DNA of 36,743 bases. Origin: a virus. Below the pieces are notes generated by a model. That model worked only from the letters and a program-made list of their open reading frames with translations, was not told the origin of the DNA and ran no database searches. The translations under genes were made by a program, and so were the position numbers. Position 1 is the first letter of the stretch; every line of letters begins with the position of its first letter. Where the stretch lies: positions 1 to 36,743 of the IMG/VR virus record IMGVR_UViG_3300042402_006430; one strand, given 5' to 3'. Positions 7,867 through 16,062 of this stretch are shown piece after piece.

Positions 7867-8412
7867 ATGGCCACTGAATATTTGAATAACAAAACCTTTG
7901 AGTCCTTGATAGTGCATTTTCAAAAATCTAAAAAAGAGAGAGTTAAATATCAACTTTTTATGGATGATATCAACGAAACACAACATCGAACAATGAAAAG
8001 AGGAAATTTTAACAAGCCAGATTCTTGGCTTTTAACCGAAAAAGAATTCAAGATTATTTCCTCAGAATATGAAGAAGTACAGGAACAACTGGCAATTGCA
8101 TTCTATACCCTTTCAGAAAATATTGTAAGATATGCAAAATTCAATCTAATTGATCAAGATGATGCAGTTCAAGAAGGAGTCATGATATGCTTTGAAAAAA
8201 TCGACCGTTTCGACCCAGATAAAGGCAAGGCATTTAACTACATGACAACATGCATACTTAATCATTTCCGTCAACTTTATCGAACCGCAAGAAACTATAA
8301 TGAACTAAAAAGAAAATATCTTGATTTTATACAAATTCAATTAGATCAGAAACTTCCAGCAGTTAAAAGCAAAAATTTCTATAAAAGACACAACATTGTT
8401 AGCGATCTTTGA
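7867..8412 (+). CDS. gp55: Late-transcription sigma factor, gp55-like
   Basis: 181 aa. Residues about 75-145 form a sigma-70 region 2: IAFYTLSENIVRYAKF, then DDAVQEGVMICFEKIDRFDP, then GKAFNYMTTCILNHFRQLYR. These correspond to the core-binding helices and the aromatic -10-melting helix. There is no region 4, as in T4 gp55 (185 aa), which directs RNA polymerase to TATAAATA late promoters with the help of gp33 and the sliding clamp. AAAAAAGGATATTA provides the ribosome binding site. I infer that it controls expression of the tail and head genes in this window. Confidence 0.8.
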   Translation: MATEYLNNKTFESLIVHFQKSKKERVKYQLFMDDINETQHRTMKRGNFNKPDSWLLTEKEFKIISSEYEEVQEQLAIAFYTLSENIVRYAKFNLIDQDDAVQEGVMICFEKIDRFDPDKGKAFNYMTTCILNHFRQLYRTARNYNELKRKYLDFIQIQLDQKLPAVKSKNFYKRHNIVSDL

Positions 8413-8430
8413 ATTTTAACAAATTGATAA

Positions 8431-8459
8431 TTGAAAAAAGTTAATTGCTCTATTATAAT
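8431..8459 (+). promoter_or_regulatory. Sigma-70-type promoter
   Basis: TTGAAA (8431-8436), a 17-base spacer, then a perfect TATAAT (8454-8459). It lies in the AT-rich 128-bp gap before the small gene at 8541 and predicts a start near 8466. It is a host-type, probably early or middle, promoter. Confidence 0.65.
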
Positions 8460-8540
8460 ATTATGGTTACATTTTAATTGCACAAAAAGTGAAATTAGAA
8501 AAACAAGCAAAATTATATTTATAGTAAAAAGTTGGTTCAT

Positions 8541-8801
8541 ATGATAAAGCAAGGTAGAAGTCTATTTGATCAGATCGAAAATCAAGAACTTATACAAAAA
8601 CTTATTGATAGCGGACACAGCAAACTTGTTGATGCTTTTTTATTGCATGATGCCAAAGTATATACAAAAAAAGGCCGTCTAAACAAAAGCGGGGCTTGCA
8701 GAGTATTAAAATGCAAGCCAAAAGAACTTGAAGATGCAATTAAAGCCTGCCAAGAACTTTTGAAGGCAGAGCTTAAAGTCGAAGATTCAGGCGAAGATTA
8801 A
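8541..8801 (+). CDS. Small helix-turn-helix-like protein, possible gp33-type co-activator
   Basis: 86 aa from ATG 8541; an in-frame TTG nine bases upstream is a less likely start. It is helical throughout. The segment KKGRLNKSGACRVLKCKPKE followed by LEDAIKACQELL has the spacing of a helix-turn-helix. It lies directly after the late sigma factor but has its own strong sigma-70 promoter. In T4-like phages the partner of gp55 is the small protein gp33, so a co-activator role is possible. The sequence itself does not match what I remember of T4 gp33, so this is inference from position. It converges on the tail tube paralogue, with stops overlapping by 4 bases. Confidence 0.6.
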   Translation: MIKQGRSLFDQIENQELIQKLIDSGHSKLVDAFLLHDAKVYTKKGRLNKSGACRVLKCKPKELEDAIKACQELLKAELKVEDSGED

Positions 8802-9301
8802 AATAGATAAGTAGCTCTATCGTATCTTAAAGTAAGATCAACAGTTACGACTTCACTGCTTCCCATGTCCAAGTCTCCAAATGAAATATCTTGACACCAA
8901 ACAGATTCAAGGAACCAAGTTTCAAGTTCCCCACCTATTCCATCATATAAAGTTAATCGAGCTTCAGGTTTTTTGAATCCAACTGAATATTTTAATTCAG
9001 CATTTTCAACATCATAATATGAATAAATCCACTCCCAAAGTTTGTGTTGCGGCTTATAAATGTCATATAATGTCAACGTAACTGATTTCCATTCTGGTTT
9101 TCCCGGATAATAAACGGTTTCAGTCATGTGTTCCATGCTTAATTCTTTGAAAGAAAGAGAAGGTCTAGATGCTTTTGATGGTGGTAAAGCATTGATTCCT
9201 TCTGCGCTTACCTCTGGAATCGTAAAAAGCCAACGGTTTTTTCTTTTGAAACAACCATCCCTTAATCCAAAACTATCACCCCATCCCATTTGCTGACCCA
9301 T
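8798..9301 (-). CDS. gp19-type tail tube paralogue
   Basis: 167 aa. The pattern FKRKNRWLFTIPEV, RPSLSFKEL, YYPGKPEWKSVTLTLYDI, LTLYDGIGGELETWFLESVW and DLDMGSSEVVTVDLTLRYD is that of the T4 gp19 tube family (PF06841). It is clearly related to the neighbouring 9374-9958 product. Because a terminator separates the two genes and the sequences differ strongly, this copy may be a specialised tube ring (initiator, baseplate junction or terminator) instead of the bulk tube subunit. The ribosome binding site is GAGGTGTAA. Confidence 0.8.
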   Translation of the reverse strand: MGQQMGWGDSFGLRDGCFKRKNRWLFTIPEVSAEGINALPPSKASRPSLSFKELSMEHMTETVYYPGKPEWKSVTLTLYDIYKPQHKLWEWIYSYYDVENAELKYSVGFKKPEARLTLYDGIGGELETWFLESVWCQDISFGDLDMGSSEVVTVDLTLRYDRATYLF

Positions 9302-9316
9302 TTACACCTCTACAAA

Positions 9317-9345
9317 TAAAAAAGCCTCGTATTATATACGAGGCT
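9317..9345 (-). terminator. Rho-independent terminator after the major tail tube gene
   Basis: A perfect 9-bp stem (AGCCTCGTA / TACGAGGCT, 9323-9331 and 9337-9345) with a 5-base loop is followed on the minus strand by a run of T residues. It would end transcripts of the 9374-9958 gene before the second tube gene. Confidence 0.85.
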
Positions 9346-9373
9346 CAAAATTGAAATTTTATTTTTAATTTTA

Positions 9374-9958
9374 TTAAGAACAGCCCTTTTGCAGGTTTTG
9401 GCGTATTCCTCCAATACCGCAAGTAGGTGTCCATTTAGCTTCACTAAATCTCAGAGTAAGATCTAGAGTCGCTACGTCTGAAGAACCGTAATCAAGGTCG
9501 CCGAAGTTGATTGCAGCTGGCCAAAGATTCTTAAGACTCCAGTTTTCCATTTCTGCGCCTGTACCATCATACATGGTGAGAACTCCGCTACCAGCCCAAC
9601 CTGTTCCGGTTCCGTCTTCACCTCTGATAGATGTTTGCTTAAGAGTAACCGGATCAGAAAAGTTATAAACTGTAGTGAGCCATTCCCATAGACCTACCAT
9701 ACCAGTAGCGCCTGCTCCGCCCATGTCGTAGTAACTTACAGTCAATGTTTCCCAAGTACCTTTACCGGGAATCCACATTTTCCCATGCAGATAATTAATT
9801 TCAGTCTGCTCGATTGAAAGGTTAGGACGATTTGCAACCTTTACGAATGCGGTAGGAATATCCTTCCCACCCCATCTTACGGCGAAAGTCCATCGGTACT
9901 TTCTTTTGAAAACAATATTGCTTCCGCCGATTGTACCTAATCCCATGTCTAATGCCAT
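9374..9958 (-). CDS. gp19: Tail tube protein gp19
   Basis: 194 aa, gp19 family. FKRKYRWTFAVRWGGK near the N-terminus, IPGKGTWETLTVSYYDMG in the middle, and GDLDYGSSDVATLDLTLRFS near the end are the typical tube-fold segments. It follows the sheath gene by 33 bases, the gp18-gp19 order of T4-like phages, with a strong AAAGGAG site, and is closed by a terminator. This makes it the best candidate for the bulk inner-tube subunit. The inserted loop around GEDGTGTGWAGSG is Gly-rich and absent from the other paralogue. Confidence 0.85.
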   Translation of the reverse strand: MALDMGLGTIGGSNIVFKRKYRWTFAVRWGGKDIPTAFVKVANRPNLSIEQTEINYLHGKMWIPGKGTWETLTVSYYDMGGAGATGMVGLWEWLTTVYNFSDPVTLKQTSIRGEDGTGTGWAGSGVLTMYDGTGAEMENWSLKNLWPAAINFGDLDYGSSDVATLDLTLRFSEAKWTPTCGIGGIRQNLQKGCS

Positions 9959-9991
9959 CTGACTTCTCCTTTGTTAACTTCCTTTAATTTT

Positions 9992-12352
9992 TTAGAATGT
10001 TTCAGCGCCTGTTACGAAGCTGCCAGTTCTGTGAATCGAGAATTCGATGAACATGAATTCAGCAGCACGGGTTGGTTGTACGCCAATTCTTGCACGGAAT
10101 TCATTACGGTCGATCACATCGGCAGTGTTGAGTTCGGCATCGGCTTTGATAATATAAGCAGTCAATCCACGACCAACTTGAACCTGAGTAAGAATATTTT
10201 CTGCAATGCTTATAAACTTCTGTTGGAAAATTCCATCGTTTGGATCGAACAACAAGGTACGACTTGCGGTACGAATTGCCTTCTCGATATAGAACATCAG
10301 ACGGCGAACATTAACACGGTCAAGAGCAGTAGGAGTGCGCTGCAAGGTTTTCTGGCCGAATACCACGAAACCTTGAACATCAGCAAACTGTATAATTGGA
10401 TTTACGCAGTTGCGATTACCATACATTGTGTCTCTTTCTTCCAAAGTTGGACGACTGTAGACATCTGTAATGTTTGGCACAATTCCACGAGTAAGACCTG
10501 CTGGAGCAAACCAAGGAGCTCCCAGAAAATCGCTACGAGCGATAACTGCCATGATTGAACCGCTTGGAGGACACCATACATCAACTTTGTTGTATGGATC
10601 ATAAATCTTAACCCAAGGCCAGTAAAGTGCGCCAAAATCGCTATCAAATCGAGTATTGTTAAGCGGATGAGCACCATTTTGCCATGCAACAACTTCCTTA
10701 ACAGTCAAGCCGAAAGGAGCATCGATGATTGCAAGACAGTCTTGACGATAGTCACGACAGAACAGTAGTAGTTCTTGAACAACTGCTGTGCTTGAGTGAC
10801 CGGGAACTGCAATCAGGTCAATATTTACTTGTTCAGGTTCGCTGAGAGTATAAATACCTGTGTAGCCAAGAGGACTGCCCATTAGAAGCACATCTTGCTC
10901 GTCAGGATCTGCGGGGATACCGTCAGAGCCGCCTACAAGAATGTAAGTACCACTAGCAGGACCAGCGCCAACTAAGGTGTTGTCGATGGGTCTGACATAA
11001 TCAGATACCAAAGCCAAATAGGTTTCAACATAGAATCGGCTTGTTGCATCCTTTGTCAGATTGCCCCAAGATTCAACTTGAACTTCATTTGCATAAACTT
11101 CCAAGTTAAAAGTTGAATCAACAGAACTATTAGTGATAACAACTTGAGTGTAGTTACCATCAATACCGGGTGAATCAGCGTTTATAACAAAGGAAACATC
11201 GCCACCGCTATTTGCGCCACCATAAACCAAACCAAAAGTTTCAATGCTGGTTGAACCAGTTGTACCTTCAGGACTTGTACCAGTTACGGTAAGAGTTGAA
11301 AATCCAAAAACTTCAGTGCTAGCTGGCTTGATGCGAAGACGAGCATCAGCGCCATGATGATTAGTAACGAAGCGAAGCTGTGTTCCAGAGGCTAGTGCTG
11401 TCCAGCCACCGGGAAGAGTTCCACCGTTTTCAGCCTTCTGATCATTAATGTCAGAGACAACATCGTTGATGTTTGTGTAAGCAGCGCCATCAGCGATTGT
11501 AATTGTCTGAACAACTTGATCAATTAAAATGTTATCAGTGCCATCGATCACAAGCTCAATTACCTGATCGGTAAGACCTGTGAATTCATACTGGCCAGAA
11601 ACCTGATAGCCATTGATTGGCCAACGATCATTAGAACCTGTTACTGAAGCACGGGTCATGCCTGTGCCAAGACCAGTAGGGTTATCACGAATGGGGTCAG
11701 AACTTGTTGCACCACCGTAAATTGCATTTTGAATTGAAACCAGTTCAAGGCTGGAACTAGGTCCATAGGCCCAAACGGTTTTTACACCAATTTCATCAGA
11801 GGTATTGGCGTAAAATTCAATACCGTCAAGAATAGTATCAATCTGATCGTTCAAAGCTATGACAAGTTCATCAGTTGTATATGTATCTGCAAGAACAACT
11901 AGTGTTTTTGTTGAAAGCTGACCATTAAGTCTCCAACGAAAGAATGAATCTTCGTCAAAAGTGTAAGGACCAGAGGTTCCATCAGCTTCAATTTCAATAA
12001 TTGATCCAGCTGCTGGGACATCTACTGAAGCGGTCAAAGCCTGTTCGTCAGAAACAGGATCAGTATCTGCAACACGCACAACATAAAGTGTATTTGCAAC
12101 GAGGAGATATTGATCTGCTGCATAAATCAAGAATGGATCACCCATATCAGGATGAGGATTGCCAAAAATTGTATGCAACTGACGTGAAGTAGCAATCGCA
12201 ATAGGAAGATTAACTGGGCCTTTAGAGGCAAATCCAACCAATCCTGCCGTATGCGTTGACTGTTCAGGTGCGATGAAGCTCAAGTCTTTTTCAGCAATTC
12301 TAACACTTGGGCTGATTGTATTAGATGGTGGAAAACCTTTAAGAATCGCCAT
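9992..12352 (-). CDS. gp18: Contractile tail sheath protein gp18
   Basis: 786 aa. The N-terminus (PSNTISPSVRIAEKDLSF, TAGLVGFASKGPVNLP) and the C-terminal domain (FVVFGQKTLQ, RVNVRRLMFYIEKAIR, RAAEFMFIEFSIH) are the conserved parts of phage sheath proteins (PF04984). Residues about 115-480 are a large beta-rich, Thr/Ser/Gly-rich insertion that would project from the sheath surface. T4 gp18 is 659 aa, so the insertion is longer here. GGGAGA precedes the ATG. It is flanked by the gp15-like and gp19-like genes, so tail terminator, sheath and tube would be made from one operon. Confidence 0.92.
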   Translation of the reverse strand: MAILKGFPPSNTISPSVRIAEKDLSFIAPEQSTHTAGLVGFASKGPVNLPIAIATSRQLHTIFGNPHPDMGDPFLIYAADQYLLVANTLYVVRVADTDPVSDEQALTASVDVPAAGSIIEIEADGTSGPYTFDEDSFFRWRLNGQLSTKTLVVLADTYTTDELVIALNDQIDTILDGIEFYANTSDEIGVKTVWAYGPSSSLELVSIQNAIYGGATSSDPIRDNPTGLGTGMTRASVTGSNDRWPINGYQVSGQYEFTGLTDQVIELVIDGTDNILIDQVVQTITIADGAAYTNINDVVSDINDQKAENGGTLPGGWTALASGTQLRFVTNHHGADARLRIKPASTEVFGFSTLTVTGTSPEGTTGSTSIETFGLVYGGANSGGDVSFVINADSPGIDGNYTQVVITNSSVDSTFNLEVYANEVQVESWGNLTKDATSRFYVETYLALVSDYVRPIDNTLVGAGPASGTYILVGGSDGIPADPDEQDVLLMGSPLGYTGIYTLSEPEQVNIDLIAVPGHSSTAVVQELLLFCRDYRQDCLAIIDAPFGLTVKEVVAWQNGAHPLNNTRFDSDFGALYWPWVKIYDPYNKVDVWCPPSGSIMAVIARSDFLGAPWFAPAGLTRGIVPNITDVYSRPTLEERDTMYGNRNCVNPIIQFADVQGFVVFGQKTLQRTPTALDRVNVRRLMFYIEKAIRTASRTLLFDPNDGIFQQKFISIAENILTQVQVGRGLTAYIIKADAELNTADVIDRNEFRARIGVQPTRAAEFMFIEFSIHRTGSFVTGAETF

Positions 12353-12356
12353 AGTC

Positions 12357-12578
12357 TTATTCTCCCTTTCGTAACTTGTTTGTAATATGCCTTATGGAAA
12401 TTAATCCATCTTTTTCTGCTCTATCTATATATGGTGTTGATCTTTCATCTTCCAAAACAAAAATATTTTTCCCTGCTCCAACGCCGGGAAGATTTAGAGT
12501 AGTGAAAGACTTTGTGGCTCTCCTAGACCTGATGATCAATTGCACTGGATGTCTTTTCTTATTCGTTATTTCTAACAT
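12357..12578 (-). CDS. Small protein between tail-completion and sheath genes
   Basis: 73 aa, basic, with beta-like LNLPGVGAGKNIFVLED and a helical C-terminus. I do not recognise it. It overlaps the end of the gp15-like gene by 7 bases and ends 4 bases before the sheath start, with an AAGGAATTGG site, so it is translated as part of the tail operon. A small tail or connector component is likely, judged by position only. Confidence 0.7.
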   Translation of the reverse strand: MLEITNKKRHPVQLIIRSRRATKSFTTLNLPGVGAGKNIFVLEDERSTPYIDRAEKDGLISIRHITNKLRKGE

Positions 12579-13555
12579 TCCAATTCCTTTACTGTCTGTT
12601 CAATTCTGCCTAAAACCTCTGTAATTTCCTGATCTGTAATCCCGTCAACAAAGTCAACTTTCATTTTCAGAACAGCTTTCTTTCGTTCAATTGGCTGCGG
12701 TATATATGTCTGTACTGTCATATTAAATTCGTATTTTATAATTCTAATTTGCTGATCACCCGGCTCATTATTCAGGTTGTTAGCAATTGAATCCAATTTA
12801 ACTATTACTTCCCACGGAACACCATTCACTCGTATGTATGCGACTTGACTAAATTTTGTCAGTATTTGCTCTACTATTTGATTCATATCTTCTCTGTACA
12901 TAGTCCAAGCAGTTAGACCATATCCAATATTAACAGGAATTCCTTTTGCAAATCCCAAAATAGTATCTTTTTTGTATTTTTCACTTATTGTCGATCCCGG
13001 TTTTCCATCAGACTGTTGTAGAAAATTCAATGCTTTATGATAAGTATATCTGCTTAAATCATATTCAATACTTCCTTGTGTTAAAGCCATCATTGGCAAT
13101 CGAATTCTATTCACAACAAGTGTTTCGTCTTTGCGAATATTTTCTTGGATCATCGCTGCAACAGCTTTTTCAGGTGGCCCAAGCATAATCGGAATTGGCC
13201 ATCCTTTTCCATCCTCATCAATCACAATTAAATTGCGGAAAAGATCAAGCATTGCTTCATCAGAACCACGAATTGATTTTGAGTAGCGATAAAGAACAGT
13301 TCGATCAGGATTATCAGGATCATTGATAATCCTACCTTTTTGCATCGCATCGCCATCAGCCCTTGCTCCAAAACCAGTCTTTTGCATGGCCTGATCTTTA
13401 AGCCAATTCATACTTTCGTCATTGATTTTTCTTAGATTATTGCTAAGATCAGGTTCGCAATGTGGTGAAGCAGGATCAAGGATTGGATCTTGTAAGCCGC
13501 CAACATCATTGCATTGATCAAGAGGTCTTTGACCATGATTTCCAATTGGATTCAT
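12572..13555 (-). CDS. Tail sheath stabiliser/terminator, gp15-like
   Basis: 327 aa. After a poorly conserved start the protein contains IVNRIRLPMMALTQGSIEYD-type beta/helix segments and, near the end, FNMTVQTYIPQPIERKKAVL. That is the type of sequence seen in T4-like gp15 tail completion proteins, which cap the tail and bind the neck. It is the first gene of the minus-strand operon leading to sheath and tube, with a GAGGAG site and divergent from the 13585 gene. T4 gp15 is 272 aa; the extra length is at the N-terminus. Confidence 0.6.
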   Translation of the reverse strand: MNPIGNHGQRPLDQCNDVGGLQDPILDPASPHCEPDLSNNLRKINDESMNWLKDQAMQKTGFGARADGDAMQKGRIINDPDNPDRTVLYRYSKSIRGSDEAMLDLFRNLIVIDEDGKGWPIPIMLGPPEKAVAAMIQENIRKDETLVVNRIRLPMMALTQGSIEYDLSRYTYHKALNFLQQSDGKPGSTISEKYKKDTILGFAKGIPVNIGYGLTAWTMYREDMNQIVEQILTKFSQVAYIRVNGVPWEVIVKLDSIANNLNNEPGDQQIRIIKYEFNMTVQTYIPQPIERKKAVLKMKVDFVDGITDQEITEVLGRIEQTVKELEC

Positions 13556-13584
13556 TTTTTCTCCTCATCTATCTAGGTTTGTTT

Positions 13585-14415
13585 ATGGAAAAAATACTGC
13601 TGAAATACAGGTCTTGGTATCAAGGACAGCCTCCTCAGCATATTCGATTGCAGATTCCCGGCTGGTCTGGTGAACCAAATGATCATAAAGATGGAGATAT
13701 ACCTCAGCCTTGGCATTGCACTCCATTTGTCGAAGGATCTACCTATGGACTTGAACTTCTTTATTCTTTTAATACAGAATTTCATGTTAAAACAATTAAC
13801 GGTGAAGTAAAATTTATAGGTGATTTTACAGAAGAAAATAAAATTTTGCCTAATTCCATATTGCCACCATTCTCAACATTCGCACCCGGACATTTTGGAA
13901 TGACATCATGCCTCGATATTGAAGTTCCTGATGGATATGTTCTTCGTATCGAGCCTCACCCAAGATATTATACCGATGAAACTTATACCGTTCCTTTAGT
14001 AATACCGGGTCACATTAATACAATCATGTGGCCAAAAATATTTTTTGTTGTTTTCAAAAATCCAATGCCGGGACAAACTTATATTTTTAGAAAAAATGAA
14101 CCATACGCACAAATACTCATAGTTCCTCGTAAAGTTCTATACGAAATTAAACCAATGACATCAGGAGAACAATCCGCAAGAGGACTTCTAGATGACTCAA
14201 TTCAAACATTCTGCAAAAAATTTACAGAAAATGATTGGCATGATAATAAAGGAAATAACTTTGATGACAAATATAAAATCCTAAACAGAATTTATGTTAA
14301 AAAAGGAAAAGAAGGTGTACACCAATTCCTGCAAAGTATTGCTGATGAAACTTATAGAAAATATAGAAAAATAACGAAAAAGAAAATTTTCTTCCCAAAG
14401 AAAAAGGAAATATGA
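13585..14415 (+). CDS. DUF6065-like protein
   Basis: 276 aa from ATG 13585. The longer frame from 13462 would run antisense into the gp15-like gene and is rejected. Features are a beta-rich core with PPFSTFAPGHFGMTSCLDIE, VLRIEPHPRYYTDE, a conserved-looking TIMWPKIFFVVF, then YAQILIVPRK. The C-terminal 70 residues are basic and helical, ending in a Lys/Phe run. The pattern resembles DUF6065, a family of unknown function; I hold this with moderate confidence. The compact beta fold with a His/Tyr pocket could be cupin-like. The next gene overlaps by ATGA. Confidence 0.6.
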   Translation: MEKILLKYRSWYQGQPPQHIRLQIPGWSGEPNDHKDGDIPQPWHCTPFVEGSTYGLELLYSFNTEFHVKTINGEVKFIGDFTEENKILPNSILPPFSTFAPGHFGMTSCLDIEVPDGYVLRIEPHPRYYTDETYTVPLVIPGHINTIMWPKIFFVVFKNPMPGQTYIFRKNEPYAQILIVPRKVLYEIKPMTSGEQSARGLLDDSIQTFCKKFTENDWHDNKGNNFDDKYKILNRIYVKKGKEGVHQFLQSIADETYRKYRKITKKKIFFPKKKEI

Positions 14416-14600
14416 AAAGCTACAAAATTAAAAAAAGAAGCCACAGATTCATCCCATATATCGCTGGAGAACCTGTGACTTCTTTTGAAAAACCTAAATT
14501 ACCTCTTTGGTACTTCTCAAAAATTCATAAACCAAATATCTTCAAAAGACAAAGTTTTATTTTGGAGCAACAGCAGGAGCAACAGGTGCGCCCGGTTTAG
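14412..14600 (+). CDS. Small coupled ORF, possibly real
   Basis: 62 aa, basic start (MKSYKIKKRSHRFIPYIAG) and a Gln-rich end. It is preceded by a good AAAAAGGAAAT site and overlaps the upstream stop by ATGA, both typical of real genes. Against it, the last 44 bases overlap the 3' end of the convergent Ala/Pro-rich gene, and its tail is simply the antisense of that repeat. No function can be suggested. Confidence 0.4.
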   Translation: MKSYKIKKRSHRFIPYIAGEPVTSFEKPKLPLWYFSKIHKPNIFKRQSFILEQQQEQQVRPV

Positions 14601-15006
14601 CAGGTGCGGCAGGTGCAACAGGAGCGCCCGGTTTAGCAGGTGCAACTGGTGCGCCCGGTTTGGGAGCCGCTTGTGCTGCTTTTTGATTTTCAGCAGCCAT
14701 TCCATTAACCTGTTTTACTATTGCATCTATTGCTTTTCTTGTTTCTGGGTTTGTAATTCCGCTTGTATTAATTTTTTTCATAGCGACTTGTAAGTCTGTA
14801 ACAGCTTTTACTTCACTTGGACTTGGTAGTTTCGCTTGGGGGGCAACAGTCCCAGCACCAGCAGGGGCGGGAGCAGCACCAGCGGCAGGAGCGGCACCAG
14901 CAGCAGGAGCAGCGGCAGGAGCAGCGGCAGGAGCGGCACCCGGAGCCGCAGGAGCAGCAGCATTTTCTCTTTGAATCTGAAGATAAAACTCATAAAAAGA
15001 CTTCAT
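14557..15006 (-). CDS. Ala/Pro-rich protein with capsid-targeting-like N-terminus
   Basis: 149 aa. It starts MKSFYEFYLQIQRE, the same 14 residues as the 15097-16053 product. It continues with about 45 residues of Ala/Pro/Gly repeats, a short helical domain (about 60-110), and three C-terminal repeats of KPGAPVAP. The leader resembles the T4 capsid-targeting sequence; the rest is low complexity and probably unstructured. GAGGTGATAT precedes the ATG. The GC-rich repeat DNA stands out from the AT-rich neighbourhood. It is likely an internal head protein, by inference. Confidence 0.65.
   Translation of the reverse strand: MKSFYEFYLQIQRENAAAPAAPGAAPAAAPAAAPAAGAAPAAGAAPAPAGAGTVAPQAKLPSPSEVKAVTDLQVAMKKINTSGITNPETRKAIDAIVKQVNGMAAENQKAAQAAPKPGAPVAPAKPGAPVAPAAPAKPGAPVAPAVAPK
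14575..14667. repeat. Tandem repeat encoding KPGAPVAP units
   Basis: The unit GGTGCGCCCGGTTTAGCAGG recurs three times with small changes, giving the repeated C-terminal peptide of the minus-strand Ala/Pro-rich protein. A second GC-rich tandem stretch at about 14860-14950 encodes the Ala-Pro-Gly run. Confidence 0.7.
14965..15006 (-). repeat. 42-bp leader repeat, copy 1
   Basis: The first 42 bases of this gene match the first 42 bases of the gene at 16053 with one mismatch (41/42), encoding MKSFYEFYLQIQRE. The sequences downstream are unrelated. Confidence 0.9.
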
Positions 15007-15096
15007 ATATCACCTCGTGAAATTTAATTTCAATGTTATTTTTCGATCAGATCTTTATTAATCATATCTAGTAATTATAAGTTATTGATCGAATTT

Positions 15097-16053
15097 TTAT
15101 TTTCTTGTTCCATATCCAAGCATTCTTACTGCTGTATCGACTACTGAATTTCTTGGTTTTGATGGGGTAGGAATAATTGCTTGATTCCTTTTTGCTGCTA
15201 ATGTTTCTTTTACATTTTGAGTTCTTGCTGCTGATTCTCTTGCAGCTTGCGCTCTTGCCTCTTGTCCAGTTGTTAGTTGTGTGGTTGTTGGTTGTGTAGT
15301 TGTTGGTTGTGTAGAAGAAGCATTAGCTTGTGTTGAAGTGTTAATTGCAGGAGGATATTTTCTTGCTACTGCGGCAAGCATTTGTTTTAATACTACAACT
15401 GCATTGGGATATTTCGCATAAGCATCAGTCCAAGTTTTTTCCATTACTTGTAATCTACCAGACTTAGAATTATCAACTATTGATTGTTGCATCTTAGGTC
15501 CCAATGCATCCCAAAATTCTTTAGGAGTTTTTGCAGATAATGTCTTTTGAGCATTCATTCCTGTTTGTGCTGTTTGCGCTGGTGCTGCTGGTGTCGTTGG
15601 AGTTGTTGTTAATGTATTATCTTTCTTTGCTATTTGAGATAATTTGTCTATTGCGATTGTTGGTAACTTATTTCTTGTAAATAAGTTTTTAATTTTTTGA
15701 AAATTAGTATCATTTAACAATATTTTTTTCATTTCAGGATTCATCATGCTATATGTAACATCGGGTGCAAACTTATTTCTAGTCAACAATGTATTTATTG
15801 TTTTAGCTGTCTCTCTGATTTTGTTATCATCTACTGCTGGCGCTGCTGGCGCTTGTCTTTGTGATTGTGCTGCTTTTATTTGTGCTTCCTTATTAGGGTC
15901 CCAATTTGGGTCTTCCATTCTTTTCATAATATCAAGTTTTCTTTGCATATCTTGATTATTTGTTGGATTTCCTGTGACGATAGAGGAAGAATAATTGGTT
16001 GTCGTCGCTGCTTCTCTTTGAATCTGAAGATAAAACTCATAGAAAGACTTCAT
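15097..16053 (-). CDS. Thr/Ala-rich protein with capsid-targeting-like N-terminus
   Basis: 318 aa. The leader MKSFYEFYLQIQRE is followed by an Ala-Thr-Thr run. Then come two similar helical units with IRETAKTINTLLTRNKFAPD and KIKNLFTRNKLPTIAID, and a low-complexity stretch of Gln-Pro-Thr-Thr repeats (about 245-265). A Glu closes the leader (QRE-AA), as in T4, where the prohead protease cuts after Glu; the residue two before it is Gln instead of the T4 Leu or Ile. The ribosome binding site is AAGGAAATATT. It is probably packaged in the head. Confidence 0.7.
   Translation of the reverse strand: MKSFYEFYLQIQREAATTTNYSSSIVTGNPTNNQDMQRKLDIMKRMEDPNWDPNKEAQIKAAQSQRQAPAAPAVDDNKIRETAKTINTLLTRNKFAPDVTYSMMNPEMKKILLNDTNFQKIKNLFTRNKLPTIAIDKLSQIAKKDNTLTTTPTTPAAPAQTAQTGMNAQKTLSAKTPKEFWDALGPKMQQSIVDNSKSGRLQVMEKTWTDAYAKYPNAVVVLKQMLAAVARKYPPAINTSTQANASSTQPTTTQPTTTQLTTGQEARAQAARESAARTQNVKETLAAKRNQAIIPTPSKPRNSVVDTAVRMLGYGTRK
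16012..16053 (-). repeat. 42-bp leader repeat, copy 2
   Basis: Partner of the 14965-15006 copy, with one base different. Conservation at the DNA level, including third codon positions, points to recent duplication of the leader cassette. Confidence 0.9.
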
Positions 16054-16062
16054 AATATTTCC

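Noticed and set aside
9971-10558. 195-codon plus-strand open frame antisense to the sheath gene
   Set aside because: It lies wholly opposite a clear gp18 gene, has Ser/Cys-rich shadow composition, and no ribosome binding site.
14557-14960. Possible CRISPR array from short repeats
   Set aside because: The repeats are contiguous, in frame and encode Ala/Pro peptides; there are no spacers.
14808-15020. Leu/Pro- and Gln/Arg-rich frames on both strands
   Set aside because: They are alternative readings of the GC-rich repeat in the Ala/Pro-rich gene.
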